NCBI RefSeq assembly: GCF_046630445.1 | Contig: NC_092340.1 | Span: 16,594,001-16,658,000, forward strand | DNA from: Rutidosis leptorrhynchoides | Lineage: Eukaryota > Streptophyta > Magnoliopsida > Asterales > Asteraceae | Direction: 5' to 3' | DNA: 64,000 nucleotides | Shown: positions 24,052 through 37,809 of the stretch, piece after piece | How the letters are laid out: each line of letters starts with the position of its first letter | How positions within the stretch are numbered: position 1 is the stretch's first letter | Notes under the pieces: generated by a model | What the model saw: only the letters and a program-made list of their open reading frames with translations | What the model was told of the DNA's origin: nothing | The model's database searches: none | Program-made: the position numbers and the translations under genes

Positions 24052-24321
24052 AAAACTAGTTGTGGAGCCCTCGCTTTCCGTCGGAGGCTCCTTTTTGAAT
24101 GCGAGTTAAAAAAAAAAGTCTTGATCTATTTTGTAAAAAATAATTTTTTTCGACATCTAACATTGAAGGGTTGTTCCTTTTGTGAAAGTTGCTTCTTTTA
24201 GTTTTTTTTTTTTTAAAGTTAGTTGGATCTATTTTGTAAAAAGAATTTTTTTCGACATGTTTTAGTAGCGTTGAAGGGTTGTTCCTTTTATTAAAGTTGT
24301 ATCTTTTATTGTTGAGGGAAA
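24052..24321 (-). mobile_element. Helitron-like block (duplicate of 1171-1440)
   Basis: Carried by the long duplication, with the same hairpin, CTAG and pair of tandem units. Confidence 0.35.
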
Positions 24322-25650
24322 AAAAAAGGAAAAAAAAGAAAGTGAAATGACGAAAATACCCTTGAGTACTTGGGTACTATTGATGAATAGTGTAACAGTT
24401 TTGTCTTTTAAATATATGATAAATAAATTACAAACAGGAGGGGCTAGGAGCCCATTACATGTGCATACTCGAAACAAGCTACTCGAAAGGATCTATGCTA
24501 TTCTATGAATATAGAACTGAGTGACTCGAGCTATCGGATATTAACAGGAAAAAGTTCCACTACTCAACTATTCCATATATAGAAGGGTGTTGCCCCTTAA
24601 AAAAGCTAAAATAGTACTAGTGTATATCGCTAATTAATTACAGATTAGAAAAATGAACATCATCCTACAATTATTAGCGATATATTCTTAACAATATCTA
24701 AGTGTCCAAGTTAAGTTTTTAATAGGTCCCCAAGTTTTTTTCAATTTAACAATCGAATAGTTTTTACTTTTTCATAACTTATTTCTGTATTCTCGAGATT
24801 TATTTATGATTGAAAGGAGAGGAGATTGATGGATTAAAAAATAACAGCGATTCTCGAGTTTTGAATTTCAGCGGAAATGAGAGGAGAGGGGATGATTAGG
24901 AAGGATAGTACCTTTAGATTTTGTCACCAAAACTCTCCGCCCATATTTGGACGGATTGGGAAGGATAGTAAAACACTCTCAATCCCTTTCTTCTCCACTC
25001 TTTTCCGTTAAAAGAAAAACTCGAGAATACAACCTTAACCAACGTCATTGTTAAAACCACGTAAACATACGTACGCTTGGTTTTGACTTTCTTCAATTTC
25101 AACAATATGATTGTGGCAGTCAAATTCAACAAAACGTAAATCATAATGTTTTACTTATTTATTGATACCGATTTATGTAGGGTTCACTAAGCAATTTCAC
25201 CCGAAAAATCAATCAATTCAAATTATATTGGGTGAAGTGGATTTGAGAAAATTATTTTGTCTTGAATTTTCGATGGCACTTAAAAAAATAACACGGTTTT
25301 TGGACTTGAATTTGGTTCTATATTACGGAGTAATCAAGATTCGATCTTCATTTGAAATCCGAAATGTATGTGAGCACATTAAGTTATGGCTTATAATATG
25401 GAAAGTTACAAACTATTGCGATTTGCAAAAGTATAGTGGTGAAATTTATTTCTTGCAAAATCTCTCTTTTATACCTTAATCTTGGACCCAATGTTTTGCA
25501 ATACAAAGTATATCTAACTAGTCATGATCTTCCTTGGACTTACTTACTGAAGGATGATCCGAAACTAACCTTGAGACATACTAGAGGGGAAGTCCGGACT
25601 AGCAATAAGTTCAAATGTAAAAGTGACTCTCAAAAGTCATCTTGTAGAAC

Positions 25651-25845
25651 CATGTGGGTGGTGATGACATGGTAAGACCCTAACCTTCCAATGTGGAGGC
25701 CAAGGGTTCGATCCATGGAACTACAAAGTTATTCTCCCTCGTGGCCTCAGAGGTTCGCCTGCAATGACTCCGGGCTACTCGCAAAGCTGGTAGTCGCCCT
25801 GAGATTAGTCAGTTGAAAAAGTTTGATACCCAGGTTAAAAAAAAA
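25651..25845 (+). mobile_element. SINE (duplicate of 2770-2964)
   Basis: Carried by the long duplication, with the same target duplications. Confidence 0.8.
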
Positions 25846-26417
25846 TCTTGTAGGACAAGGAAACGCCTAGACTTATAAGCCATCACCCACATTTTAATGC
25901 GGCCGTTGTGGGATTATAACAATACCACCTTTAAAAGGCCAACATCCTTGTTGGTCACGTCTATGTTGGTCACGGTTGACACACTTTCTTCGAGCCCAAG
26001 CCACCATTTCAAAGACCACTCCGAGTTGTCGAGACCATGAAAGATGGGTTGCTATAATACAATTTGTCATGATCTTCCTGGGATTTACTGGAGGAAGATC
26101 CGAAACTAACCATGAGACGTACTAAAAGGGGAGCCCTAACTAGCTATAAGTTCATATGTATGATTCACTCCTAAAATCTAGCTTCAAATAGGAATAAACA
26201 TCTAGAAGTGTGAATCATCACCCACATTTTAACACGGTCAATGTGGAATCATAACATAAATAAACACAATCTCTACCAATCAGGCTAATCCCTAATTTGA
26301 TCAACTATTTCTCCTACATTAATTCCTTAATTTGATGATTTCTTCACTATAAATATGTCATCCAATAATCACATGTCAAAATTATATGTTTATGAATTTT
26401 GTTACACTCCGTAGTTG

Positions 26418-26625
26418 TTTTTTTTTTTTTTTTTGGTAACCTGAGTATCCAACATTTTTCAACTGACTAATTCCAGGGCGACTACCCGCTTTGCGAGCAG
26501 CCCGGAGTCATTGCAGGCGAACCTCCGTGGCCCTGAGGGAGAATAACTTTGTGCGTGCAAGGAATCGAACCCTTGACCTCCACATTAGAAGATCAGGGTC
26601 TTACCATGCCACCACCACCCTCATG
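26418..26625 (-). mobile_element. SINE (duplicate of 3537-3744)
   Basis: Carried by the long duplication. The flanking 17-bp repeats are at 26401-26417 and 26626-26642. Confidence 0.88.
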
Positions 26626-27155
26626 GTTACACTCCGTAGTTGATAAATAAAACGATCACTATTCACTTTATTATCTATGAGTTGTTAATTTTGTTTGCTA
26701 GACTACGACCCATAAATAGATTTCTTAGTTAATTGAATTGGTTTGATTTTGACAAATTTGATTTGGTTATTGGTGTACAAAAATATTTTTAAAAACCGAT
26801 TTATCCGAACCGAATATATAAACCAAATCTTATGCGTCGGTCCTCTCTCTGACCTGATAACTAGTATCGCCTCCCGGCCCAGACCGTAAACAAACCAAAC
26901 GTACACGCTTAGTTTTATGGCTAAAAAGTTTGCATTATATATGAAGGCCATGTTCTATTTCAGGGTTATATCTAACTAAAACACATACACCAGTACACAA
27001 TATATCGACATCTAGAAACCATTCCTGCACTCCTGCACAAATATAACAAGACAAAGCTGATGTAATATATACAATTACATTAGCTACTCCTGAACTTAGC
27101 TGAATACAAATACCAAATATTGTTAATTCTTTCATGCAGACAATCATGGATATAG

Positions 27156-28313
27156 CTATATATGTTACATGTTTTCTTTTTCCTTCACTTTAAAACATGA
27201 TGATTAGAAAGATGTGTAGTGTAGGTGCACGTTTGGTTCACCCCACATCACGTGACAAGTTTCATAGATAAAAAAGTAGATATAATTAGAAAGAGGTGAT
27301 GAATTTCACCCACAAACAAACACACCAGCAACACGTGAGATGTTGAAAGCCTCAAATGGATTTCATGCTTTAAGCACATCACTAGTCAACCTTTTCCTTC
27401 AAGCACTATTATAAAGTAACTGCATAATTGAATCTTGCTTAGTTGTTTCACATGACAATTATCCAATATGGAACCATCTGTATCATCAAGGAAACAGAGT
27501 AGAATCTTATCCATTCATTGACAAGATAACGTAATAATTAACGGCAAGGTTCATCATGGCTAATGAGTTATCACAACTCGTTACCGTTAAGGATAGTGAT
27601 AATTCCATCATTCAAATTTTGATAAATGCACCATAAAATGTATAATTTTAATAGATTTATCAATTTGAACTGTGGATATTAATTAGGCACCGAGAAAAGA
27701 AAAAACTACATGCACCATAAATGCATATGCCAAAAATGTAAAAGACCTTTCTACTGATTTTCCAAGACCAATGAAGCAATATTCCACAAATGGGTCATCA
27801 GCCCACTACCCAACACAGTTATGGGTCAACTAAACCATTTATAGAAAGATGAGGGAAAGTGTGGTGAATTCAACCCAAATTAAGATTGCTCAGTGAACCT
27901 TAAGTGACTTTAACCCAATCCATGATTGGGTCAAACCGTATGAAAATTTGCAAAATTTGGTCTTTCAACTTCACGCATTAAAACAAGCAGCGAAATCTGG
28001 AAATGGGATGATACGGTTCAAAATGGCTCAAAACCTACCATTAGTCAGTTTACTGAAACCTGAACATACAAATGGCTAAATTCGTAAAAGGTTCGTTAGA
28101 TGCACATGGTTCCAAGTTAACGCAGATAAAAAGGATTTCAAACAAACCGAGATAGTTCACAACATTTTCCATGTTTTTGAATCACTATGCAAAGCACGGT
28201 ATTTGAATATACAAAGTGCAAATTAAGGCTTACACTCATTGGAAGAAAAAAAATGCAAGGCTCATCTAATGAATATATGATTATTGCATATAACCTATTA
28301 GGGATGGAAATAG
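27156..28313. other. Intergenic region, includes reticulon 3' UTR
   Basis: AT-rich sequence. Its right end should hold the 3' UTR of the minus-strand reticulon gene. No other gene is recognised. Confidence 0.5.
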
Positions 28314-29838
28314 TTACATATTTTTATCTTTGGGTACATTGCGCGGTAGTCTGTTCATAACATTCTCATCCACTATCTTATAATGTCTCGAAAAGCTTCT
28401 ATGGATCGTACCAGCACATCGATCAACTTGCTCTTCGTATCTATTGTACAATGCAGGTAGGGTCACCGACAGAATCGTTCCTGACATCACATTTAAGTAC
28501 CAAAATATGTTACAGCAGAAAATATGAACAAATATCAACAGTAAAATCAGTTTATGCTATGGAGATTGATGCTTATACCTATATAAGCAAGTGTGAAAAA
28601 AGAGATTAAACTCCCAAGGACAGATAACAGCCATAGAAATCCAACTACCTGCATATTTAATATGCCAATAAAAAAAAAAATCAAATCACACGAGCATTCG
28701 GTGTTTGTATTTATGTTTTCATATTGACAGTATCATTTCATATATTATGAACCAGTCAAATATCTGACCACCTGATTATACAAACATTGAACAGCAGAAG
28801 CAAATCCAACAATTTCTCATACCATCCGTTTATCTATATCTGATTGTCTAATATCAGGTAATCATGTACAAAATGCACATCCAAACACCTAAAATATTAG
28901 TAAAGCTTCTCAAGTATATATCAGAGTTTGGAGTTATGATCACAAACCATGAAAAAGAGCCTGAAGTCCTTTCCAAGTGTGATATCATGAGCCATTAGCA
29001 ACATATAGTTCACTTTAATACGAAAAGATGCAGCAGCATTATTGACCATCTCCTCTGACAATATCAGTTCCGGCAATGTCTGTATTTGTCTGTAAATTTT
29101 TTTAAAAAACTGATATCTTATTAACTAATCACTAAAAATTACTATCAATTTAAAAGTACAATATATACAGTTTTAAGAACACGTACTTATCCCTTAACGA
29201 AGCATAATTGACATGTAGAAATCGCAATACGATCAAGAACAGAAGAACGTTAGAACAAATTGTTAAGAACGATAATCCTGATCGCTCAAATATCAGCCAA
29301 GCAAAAGTTGCAATGATAATGATTCCCAATGAAATGCGTTGCCTCTTCCACAACAAAACATCAGCAGCTGTAAATAAAAAAAAAAAAAAAAAAACAAGAA
29401 GTATTGTTTCACTAATGCATATCAGGATTCACACAAAAAAAGTAAAAATTACTACAATGGAATCCGATGTACTAATTTGAATTTTGCAGTTACGCTCATT
29501 AAGATACACACATACAAGCCAAATAAAATTTATCTAAATATATCTAACTGCATTCTGTCAACAGTATAAAATTTACTATCTCTATTGCATATTTGCATAA
29601 TTTGATGCTGAAACTTAATCGCGTATAGAATTATTAATCAACATAACTTACGCATTAATAATTGGGGAATACTACAGTTCTAGGTTTTAAGTACAAAATT
29701 AAAAGAAATTGTACCCTTTCCGCCGCCCATCAACTGATGAATAGTAGTTTGACGATCAAATAAACGGTAACCGGAGGTTGAACACGTACTATTACTATCC
29801 CGTTCAACGGGATCGCGTACCTCTTGTGATTCTTCCAT
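28314..29838 (-). CDS. Reticulon-like protein, RTNLB type
   Basis: Five minus-strand exons, 29838-29715, 29367-29187, 29089-28948, 28648-28579 and 28480-28314, join in frame by GT-AG introns into 227 residues. After a short polar N-terminus comes [20 protein letters not shown], then the reticulon domain from [15 protein letters not shown]. It has two hydrophobic hairpins: about residues 50-95, and 146-185 ([20 protein letters not shown]...). Between them lies [19 protein letters not shown], the family's conserved loop. The C-terminus ends [19 protein letters not shown]. Plant reticulons sit in the tubular ER membrane and bend it. The wedge-shaped hairpins do this, and relatives also shape the desmotubule. 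The start is the only ATG in the first exon. A 5' UTR intron ending near 29858 (CGCAG) is possible. Nothing indicates damage. Confidence 0.94.
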
Positions 29839-30227
29839 CAAAACATCAAAATTTCACTGCGAATAAAACAAAATCAGTTGACCAAAACAATTCAAAATCA
29901 ATGAGAAATTTGATACTGTAAAAAGATTAATAAGAAGACTGTACGTATATAGTACGAATCGTAGGAGTGTAAAGACGAAATGGAGAACCTAAAAACCTTG
30001 ATTGATGGAGTTGTATTCTATTCTTTATTTTAATTCAATTTTTCCGTGCGTTGAATTTGATGCGTTCGGCGTGTTTGTTCATATACATTCTGGAAGAACT
30101 GGCTTATTTTGTCTTTTGCTATCTTCCAACTCAGTACCTTTTAGTTTATCATTAAGCAGCAGCAGTCCCTGTGTTTGTATTTATAATTTCAAATTAAATC
30201 TAACGTTTTTTTTATTTAATGTATTTA
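29839..30227. promoter_or_regulatory. Reticulon 5' UTR and promoter region
   Basis: Upstream flank of the minus-strand reticulon gene, with no other gene. A LINE fragment inserted just beyond it (30244-30890), about 400 bp from the start codon. No clear TATA box was identified. Confidence 0.4.
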
Positions 30228-30243
30228 AACTCCGTCTGAGTAA

Positions 30244-30890
30244 AAGGTAGATTACCGGTCTTGTTAGAATTAGATAAAAGGGGTGGTGACTTGCACTTGA
30301 TTCGTTGTCAAACTTGTGACAACGATCTTGAATGTATTAAACATGCCTTTTTGTCTTGTGAAAAAGTATGGGAAATTTGGAAAAGATTATTTGATTGGTG
30401 GGGTGTAACTATTCCTTCGAGTGTAAATCTAAACGAATTACTTTATGGTAACTTGGGAGTTGGGACAATTTGGCTCCGACTTGGGGAAAAACTTATGGCA
30501 AGGGATGTTATGGGTAAGTGTGTATCTTATTTGGAGAAACTGGAATGAGAGGATCTTCAAGAACAAATGTTGAAACGTGCCTATTGTGGTAAGTGAAATA
30601 CAAGTTAAGAGTTTCGAGTGGATTTCTAAAAGATGCAAGACAAAGGCGACCGATTGGCATAATTGGATTCATAATCCTCTTTCTATTTCATGAGTAGCAT
30701 GTCGAGATTTCTTGAGTTTTGTTAGTCGAGATAAATTGTACAAATTATGTCTAGTTGTTGACATCTTGACATCCTTTGTATGTATGTATGCATGCATGCA
30801 TGCATGTATTGTGGATTTGGTAGTTACTCTTTGCTACCTTTGTGTTTATATATAAGAGTTATTGTTGTCTTTCAAAAAAAAAAAAAAAAG
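30244..30890 (+). mobile_element. 5'-truncated LINE (zf-RVT end)
   Basis: A 647-bp insertion ends in a 16-base A run (about 30874-30889). It is flanked by 16-bp target duplications AACTCCGTCTGAGTAA (30228-30243) and AACTCCGTTTGAGTAA (30891-30906). It encodes the Cys-rich tail of a plant non-LTR reverse transcriptase: CQTCDNDLECIKHAFLSCEK followed by VWEIWKRLFDWWGV. This matches the zinc-binding zf-RVT region found after the RT domain. Reading beyond about codon 80 is no longer continuous. A stretch of ATGT/ATGC units at about 30776-30808 lies in its 3' UTR. It is a typical dead-on-arrival LINE insertion, recent enough to keep good target repeats. Confidence 0.85.
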
Positions 30891-30906
30891 AACTCCGTTT
30901 GAGTAA

Positions 30907-31561
30907 TAAAAAAAGAAGAAATGTATTATTTTCTATTTTTATTATGAAGTACTATAGGAAAAAGAATTACGAAAACAAATCTAATAAATTATTAATGGAA
31001 ATGTATATTATTGTATATATATTCATTTGGAAATCTGATGAACAGTAACTCTCAATTGAATTCCAATTTTAAAATCGACTTTTGTTAAACCTTAAGTATT
31101 AATTATCATAGAAATAATTGAAGGGCAACAATGGAGCAGGGGTTAAGTATGTATAATGAAAAATGGTGGGGGGGGGGGGGGTCGGGTTTCGGGTTTCAAG
31201 TCCCACCCTATACTCTTTATTTTCTTAATTTTATATTTGACTTCTCACCTTTTAATTTCTCTTTTTCTTTATTTTTTCAAAATCCACCCTTAATATTTGA
31301 TATTTTTAATTCAATCTTACCGTTCTCATTTTTTTTTTAAATTCTTTTTCTAATCTAATCTTTCTTAAAATATATTATGACTTCTTTAATTTTTTCCTTA
31401 CCACTTTTTTATTATTTTATTTAAATTCTTTTTTTACTTCTTTGTTTTTCTCTTTTTATTTACAAATTTTTTATACTCCTACATTTTACTTTTTATCTTT
31501 TTATTTACAAATTTTTTATACTCTTACATTTTACTATTAAATAACAGCAATATTCAATATT
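30907..31561. other. AT-rich, pyrimidine-rich spacer
   Basis: Contains a run of 14 G at about 31168-31181 and a two-copy direct repeat of about 46 bp at 31450-31535 (TTTTTATTTACAAATTTTTT block). No gene is recognised. Confidence 0.5.
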
Positions 31562-33227
31562 GATTTTGAAATGTCCCGTTCTTATTGATTAAAAACGTTC
31601 CACATTAATTGATTTCGTTGCGAGGTTTTGACCTCTATATGAGACGTTTTTCAAAGACTGCATTCAATTTAAAACAAACCATAACTTTTATTTCATCAAT
31701 AAAGGTTTAAAAAGCTTTACGTAGATTATCAAATAATGATAATCTAAAATATCCTGTTTACACACGACTATTACATAATGGTTTACAATACAAATATGTT
31801 ACAACGAAATAAGTTTCTTGAATGCAGTTTTTACACAATATCATACAAGCATGGACTCCAAATCTTGTCCTTATTTAAGTATGCGACAGCGGAAGCTCTT
31901 AATAATCACCTGAGAATAAACATGCTTAAAACGTCAACAAAAATGTTGGTGAGTTATAGGTTTAACCTATATATATCAAATCGTAACAATAGACCACAAT
32001 ATTTCATATTTCAATATACATCCCATACATAGAGATAAAAATCATTCATATGGTGAACACCTGGTAACCGACATTAACAAGATGCATATATAAGAATATC
32101 CCCATCATTCCGGGACACCCTTCGGATATGATATAAATTTCGAAGTACTAAAGCATCCGGTATTTTAGATGGGGTTTGTTAGGCCCAATAGATCTATCTT
32201 TAGGATTCACGTCAATTAGGGTGTCTGTTCCCTAATTCTTAGATTACCAGACGTAATAAAAAGGGGCATATTCGATTTCGATAATTCAACCATAGAATGT
32301 AGTTTCACGTACTTGTGTCTATTTTGTAAATCATTTATAAAACCTGCATGTATTTTCATCCCAAAAATATTAGATTTTAAAAGTGGGACTATAACTCACT
32401 TTCACATATTTTTACTGCGTCGAGAAGTAAGACTTGGCCACGGGTCGATTCACGAACCTATAACAAATATGTACATATATATCAAAGTATGTTCAAAATA
32501 TATTTACAACACTTTTAATACATTTTGATGTTTTAAGTTTATTAAGTCAGTTGTCCTCGTTAGTAACCTACAACTAGTTGTCCACAGTTAGATGTACAGA
32601 AATAAATCGATATATATTATCTTGAATCAATCCACGACCCAGTGTATACACGTCTCAGGCTAGATCACAACTCAAAGTATATATATTTTTGGAATCAACC
32701 TCAACCATGTATAGCTAACTCCAATATTACTGCATATAGAGTGTCTATGGTTGTTCCAAATAATATATATACATGGGTCGATATGATATGTCAAAACATT
32801 TGCATACGTGTCTATGGTATCCCAAGATTACATACTATATTAGAATACATGTATAATACAATATAAGTTAGCTTGTAGCGACCCCGACAAATCGTCAAGT
32901 GACGGCGTCGGCTACGTGGGTCCCATTACCTGATTATAAGTCTTTTAGATAACTTTTGACCAAAATATGTCGCCTTCATTTCAAAATAAAGATTGTTTCA
33001 AAGTTTACAAGAATTGTTCAACCAATAGTTAAGTTACAACGTTATAATACGAATGAAATCTAGGCGACTTTTAAAGTAAAGTCAAAAGACGCTCCATGAA
33101 ATGCACGTATACTCGACATCCAATGCAAGTATCAAATAATGAGCGGAAGCATGTTTCACATATCGTGTAAGACCTGAGAAAAACATAGAAATCTGTCAAC
33201 AAAAAAATGTTGGTGAAATCATAGGTT

Positions 33228-33276
33228 TAAGTAAGTAAGTGAGTAAAAGTAAGTAAGTGAGTAAAAGTAAGTAAGT
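33228..33276. repeat. GTAA/GTGA tetranucleotide repeat in LTR
   Basis: Run of AAGTAAGTAAGTGAGTAA units. The same run is in the other LTR at about 39594-39642. Confidence 0.85.
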
Positions 33277-34105
33277 CGAACCACAAGGTTTGCAAAGTTG
33301 AAATAATAGTAATACATTCTAAAAGTTAATATTCACGAGCACCCAATTATCAAAGCTTAACATTCCATCCATTGTATACCCCATCCATAGTGCTAGAACA
33401 AACACTGATTCTCGAAAATATATTTCATCCGTAGACGGTAGCGAACCGTCAGAGATGAGGGTTGTCGACCCATATGGCCATATAACATAAGTTCTCGCTT
33501 ACACCCGTCAAGTGTAACTAATGATAATCGAATTGAGGATTTTTGTTCTAAACTCGTATGTAGAATGTTTGTTTTCCCGTTCTTGTGTTCACTTAGTTCA
33601 AAAGAATCGTTTATGTTTTCTCATCCCAAATATAAGTTCAAAAAGAGTAAAAGTGGGACTATGATCTCACCTTGAGTGCGAGAGTTATAAAAGTACTTCA
33701 ACAAGTAAACGCGTGCAAAGACAAGGCTAGTCTTGACCTAAACATATAGGTTATATCAATAACGGTAAACACAAACGGTCAAAGATGTTCAATTAGTCCT
33801 ATGGCTCGTTACGACTCGATTATATTAACATGTGAATCAACTAGTCAAGTTTCATGCAAGATACAAGTAAATAATCATGTTAGAAAGGTTGCATAAGTAT
33901 TTGGTTAAGTTTGACAAAAAGTCAAACTTGGTCGGGTCAAAGTCAACGGAAAAGTCAACGGGGTCGGGTTGGGTATCCTACAATTTTTCTAAGTTATATA
34001 ATCATATATGAGCATGTTAGCCAAGTTTCATGTTAATCGGAGGTCCGTAGCATAGTAAACATTTTACGTCAAAAGATCAAAGCAAACAGCCCATTTTAGT
34101 GTATC

Positions 34106-34230
34106 GGGACGGTGTCCCAAAAATCAGGACGGTGTCCTGATATGAAGAGTGGGACGGCGTCCCAAATATCAAGACTGCGTCCCAATATGAAGAGTGGGAC
34201 GGCGTCCCAAATATCAGGACGGCGTCCCAA
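34106..34230. repeat. Cluster of GGGACGGCGTCCCA palindromes (left LTR)
   Basis: Six or so copies of the 14-bp palindrome or close variants are spaced 15-25 bp apart. The same cluster lies in the other LTR at about 40474-40600. Confidence 0.9.
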
Positions 34231-35339
34231 TTGCCTTCCAGGCCCTGTTTGCTGAATTTCTCAAGTGCACGACCCAAACTTCAAACAATCACAATTTATG
34301 ATCCGCAAACAATTAGAACATGTATTTTATATCATCGGAAAGCTATTTCGACAAGGAATACAACTAACCACATATCATAAATCAAAATCATCATTTAAGA
34401 CAACAAAAACCTCGTCGAAAGTTCGTTAAACGTTCCAAATCAAGGTTTCAAGTTCATCAATTGCAATTTAAGTTTCGGGAATCCAATTTATACATATGAT
34501 ATGCCGTTTTGAAGGTAATGAAACATGTAATACAACTAAATACTTACTAACAACATTTCATGGCATTCAAATCATCAAAAGTTCATTTAAAGTCTATCAA
34601 ACTCTAACGAAAATTCACAAAAATCAATAGTCATGAGTTTGATGTTTCCTTAATCAACCTATACATCAAAACGAAGCTAAAGATACTAGTAACACTTTTA
34701 AAACATGCACTTTAACAATCTAACAACATTTGATCATCCAAAATCAAGGATTTAGCAAGAAATTTTCATATTGAACTAGTTACACCAAAAACAACGAATC
34801 GGGCATACAAATTACATACACGACATCACAATGAGCCATAGACACTAATTAACAACTTTATAAGTCAAGAACACGAATTTAAAGAAATCTAGTGTTTTAG
34901 AAATGTTACCCAAAATCGAAGTAGTTAGCATCAAATCGAAGAGGATGATGAGAGGATCAAGAATATGTAGTTTGTTTTGATGTTTACTTCCTTGGTGAGA
35001 TTTGGATGATGATTTTATGTTTGAGAAATGAGAGAGTTTGAAAGTATCAAAAATGGAAAAAGGGAGGATGAATGAAAGGGATGAAGGAGGTTGACTCTTT
35101 GACCTAGTCAAAAGTTTGATACTTTGGCAAGTTTGGTCCCTCAACTTTGAATCGGGTGCGGAAAATAACCGAACGAATTATTTTAAGTTACACGGGAGTA
35201 CGGGAGATATTAAAATCCGATAACGAAAATATTTAAAATGTTACATAACAAAGGATACGAATTTAGATACGAAGGGTATTATTTAAAAAGAAAAAGACGG
35301 GCGTTAAAATAATTTAACGGAAAAATGCGGGATGTTACA

Positions 35340-37800
35340 TTATCCACACCTCAAAAGAAATTTCGTCCCGAAATTTAGTTGAAAGTAGTAGTCGATATCT
35401 CCTACTCGGGACTTTACGTTGTCAATGCTATGAATAAGTGAAAGTACGTCCTTGAGTGTTCTCATGAATTTGGATAGTCAGGGTTTTACGTTGTATTAAG
35501 GTTTGGTTTTACGATCCCCAGTTTCAACTGGTTTTCCCCTATGAAGAGAAGTTTGTCATCAATAGTTGATGTATCTAGCAGGATTGCACGTTCCTGTTCC
35601 GCAGGACACGTTTCTAAGTTTGTTACACGAAAAGTAGGGTAAACGAAAACTTAATTGCATCGGAAGTTCTAAACGGTAGGAAGCGGTTCCAATACGCCCC
35701 AAGGTTTCAAAAGGTTCAATATTGCAGATATAGCCTTTCTCGATTTCCTAAAATGGATTTCACCTTTCCAAGGTGCGGTTTCTCAATATTACGCGATTAC
35801 ACACTGGGATTTGTGAGGTTTTCATCTAAGTTTGGTATAACTCTTCTGGCGACCATGGGTTGTCTCTAGCCCGCCTCGGACTTGAACGATCTCAATTGTT
35901 GTTTCTTGATGGAGTTCAGATTCGGCGATTTGCTTGCCGCATGCTTTGGTTAAATGAACAGGGGTATGACATTAGCGGTCATATAGGGTTTCGGAAGTGC
36001 TGCGTTAATATACGAGTGATAGCTGTCGTCGTAAAAGGAACTACTAAAGGTGACAATACCAGTCTGTAACATGTCTTTCCAAGATTGAATCGTACGTTTG
36101 CTCGATTCGTCGGTTGTGGGAGATACGCGGTACGTATGTCCAAGTGGGTTTCCAAGGTTTCTTGCAAAACTAGAAGCGATACGAGTATTTTGATCCGAGG
36201 TAATTGGCAATGGTACACCGTGTTAGAATAGGATCTCTTAAGATATGTTTGAACAAGTCAGTTAGGGTTCGAAAAAAAAATGTTCGTTAGGACTATTCAC
36301 CCTCGTGGCGAATACTAAGGTAATATGAGGAATTTCTCTATCCATGGAGAAATGTTACAAGGAGTTCCCTTAAACGGAAGTGCGAGCGATAAAGATAGGA
36401 GTGAAACGAGGACTTAGAATAGGATGAGCTTACATCTCGAGGTTGCCATAACGTGCCTCTAGTTGTCAAAAAAAAAAAAAATGAAGTCTGAAAGAGAAAC
36501 GAGATAGTACACGTAATTGTATAGTTCGGGGTTGAATAATGGTTGGACGATTATCAGCGACGCAAGGGCGTTAAGTCAAAGAAGAGTGAAGTATCGTTGG
36601 ATTGTGTGTTATCTTAAATTCCAGTAATATCAGACGGTAACGGTGAAATAACATAGGTATGTAGTATGGTACGTGATGACGAGAAAGTTGATCGGATCCA
36701 CAATTTAGTATTCGAATTCTTCGCGCAAAATAACGAATTTTAGTTACGTTGATTTTGAGTCGAGAGAGTATGCCTTTCGGCGTTCAAGTAGAAATATTTC
36801 CATGTTTGAGTTCCATCTAGTGCTATACGAATTTAGCTAGGAAGGTTGGTGTGAAGAATCACGTTCAAGGCTCAGACATGAAGAGGTTTAAAGTTGTGTA
36901 ACACGAGAAAAGTCAGAAATGAATCTTCGGTAACAACCGGTGAGATCTAAGATTTTTACGAATACAAGTCTGAGTTGGGAGAGTTTCCTGATTACATGTG
37001 GCTTGATTTCGAGATTGATTGTAACGACCTGACCATAAACATCATGGTCTAGAAAATTGGACTTCGTTCAACAGAAATTCTCACTCAGAGACTTTGGTAT
37101 AGAGTTGCTCTTTTCTCAAAAGTTCGAGCGGGAGATGGTGATGTTGTTCGTTTTCCTTCTTTACTTGGATAGGTCAAGATATCATCTATAAATACGATAA
37201 CGAATTAGTCTATATGAATTTGCATACGCGGTTCGAGAGGTTTGTGGATACGGGCGTGCCTTGGATAAATCGAATGGTACCAAGAGAGATTTACAACTAA
37301 CGTTGTGAGTTCGGAAGATGGCTTAGGAGACATCGTCTCCCTTAACCCCCAATTGGTGATAACCGGAACGGAGGTCGATTTGGAATACACACGAGTTTCA
37401 CGCAAATAATCATGAGGTCATGGATACGAGGAAGTGGGTATCGGTTTCCAACCGAAAATTATTTAGTTCACAAAAATCCATACATAATTGTAGGAAAGAA
37501 AGAAAAAAAATTTCTCCTTAACGAATAGGTCTTGAGCTCCTTAGTTCTATAGGTGTCAAGTCATAATTCTTAACGTATATCCTCTGATAAAATTTATAGG
37601 CACACAATATATTCCGTTGGTCACTTAAATTGCCTAAGTAGTGTCTAGGGAAAAAGTAGAGTGCAAAGAGCACGAGTCAAAGACTTGGTTATAAAACGTC
37701 TAGCGGTAATGGAATCGAATAAGTATGAAGTATACGGTTTGTTGTGAAGAAACGTACCCTTTACTAGTCCATCGTCGTTCCGGGCATCCTAGGTGTCGAT
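35340..37800 (-). mobile_element. Pol remnants of the nested Ty3 element
   Basis: This lies between the left LTR and gag. Short stretches resemble Ty3 polyprotein: integrase-like pieces around 35.85-36.2 kb and reverse-transcriptase-like pieces around 37.0-37.45 kb. The region is too short for a whole pol and is broken in many places. It is a fossil remnant only. Confidence 0.55.
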
Positions 37801-37809
37801 GTTGAAGGT

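Larger units (their letters stand above)
22884..27155. repeat. Long direct duplication, copy 2
   Basis: Near-identical to 1-4274. Its homology with copy 1 may extend further left than 22884, because copy 1 is cut by the window edge. Since the retroposon tail is in both copies, the duplicated block probably includes at least the whole retroposon from 21826. On the right, identity stops at 27155, after which intergenic DNA leads to the reticulon gene. Confidence 0.95.

Noticed and set aside
30261-30548. Plus-strand 95-codon frame as a host gene
   Set aside because: It is the zinc-binding tail of a LINE reverse transcriptase inside a poly(A)-tailed insertion with target duplications.
31168-31181. 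Run of 14 G as a G-quadruplex regulatory element
   Set aside because: A homopolymer in an AT-rich spacer away from any gene start. Nothing supports a function.
34845-35144. 99-codon minus-strand frame, also present at 41214-41513
   Set aside because: Both copies are in the LTRs of one element and are the same only because the LTRs are young. No known domain.
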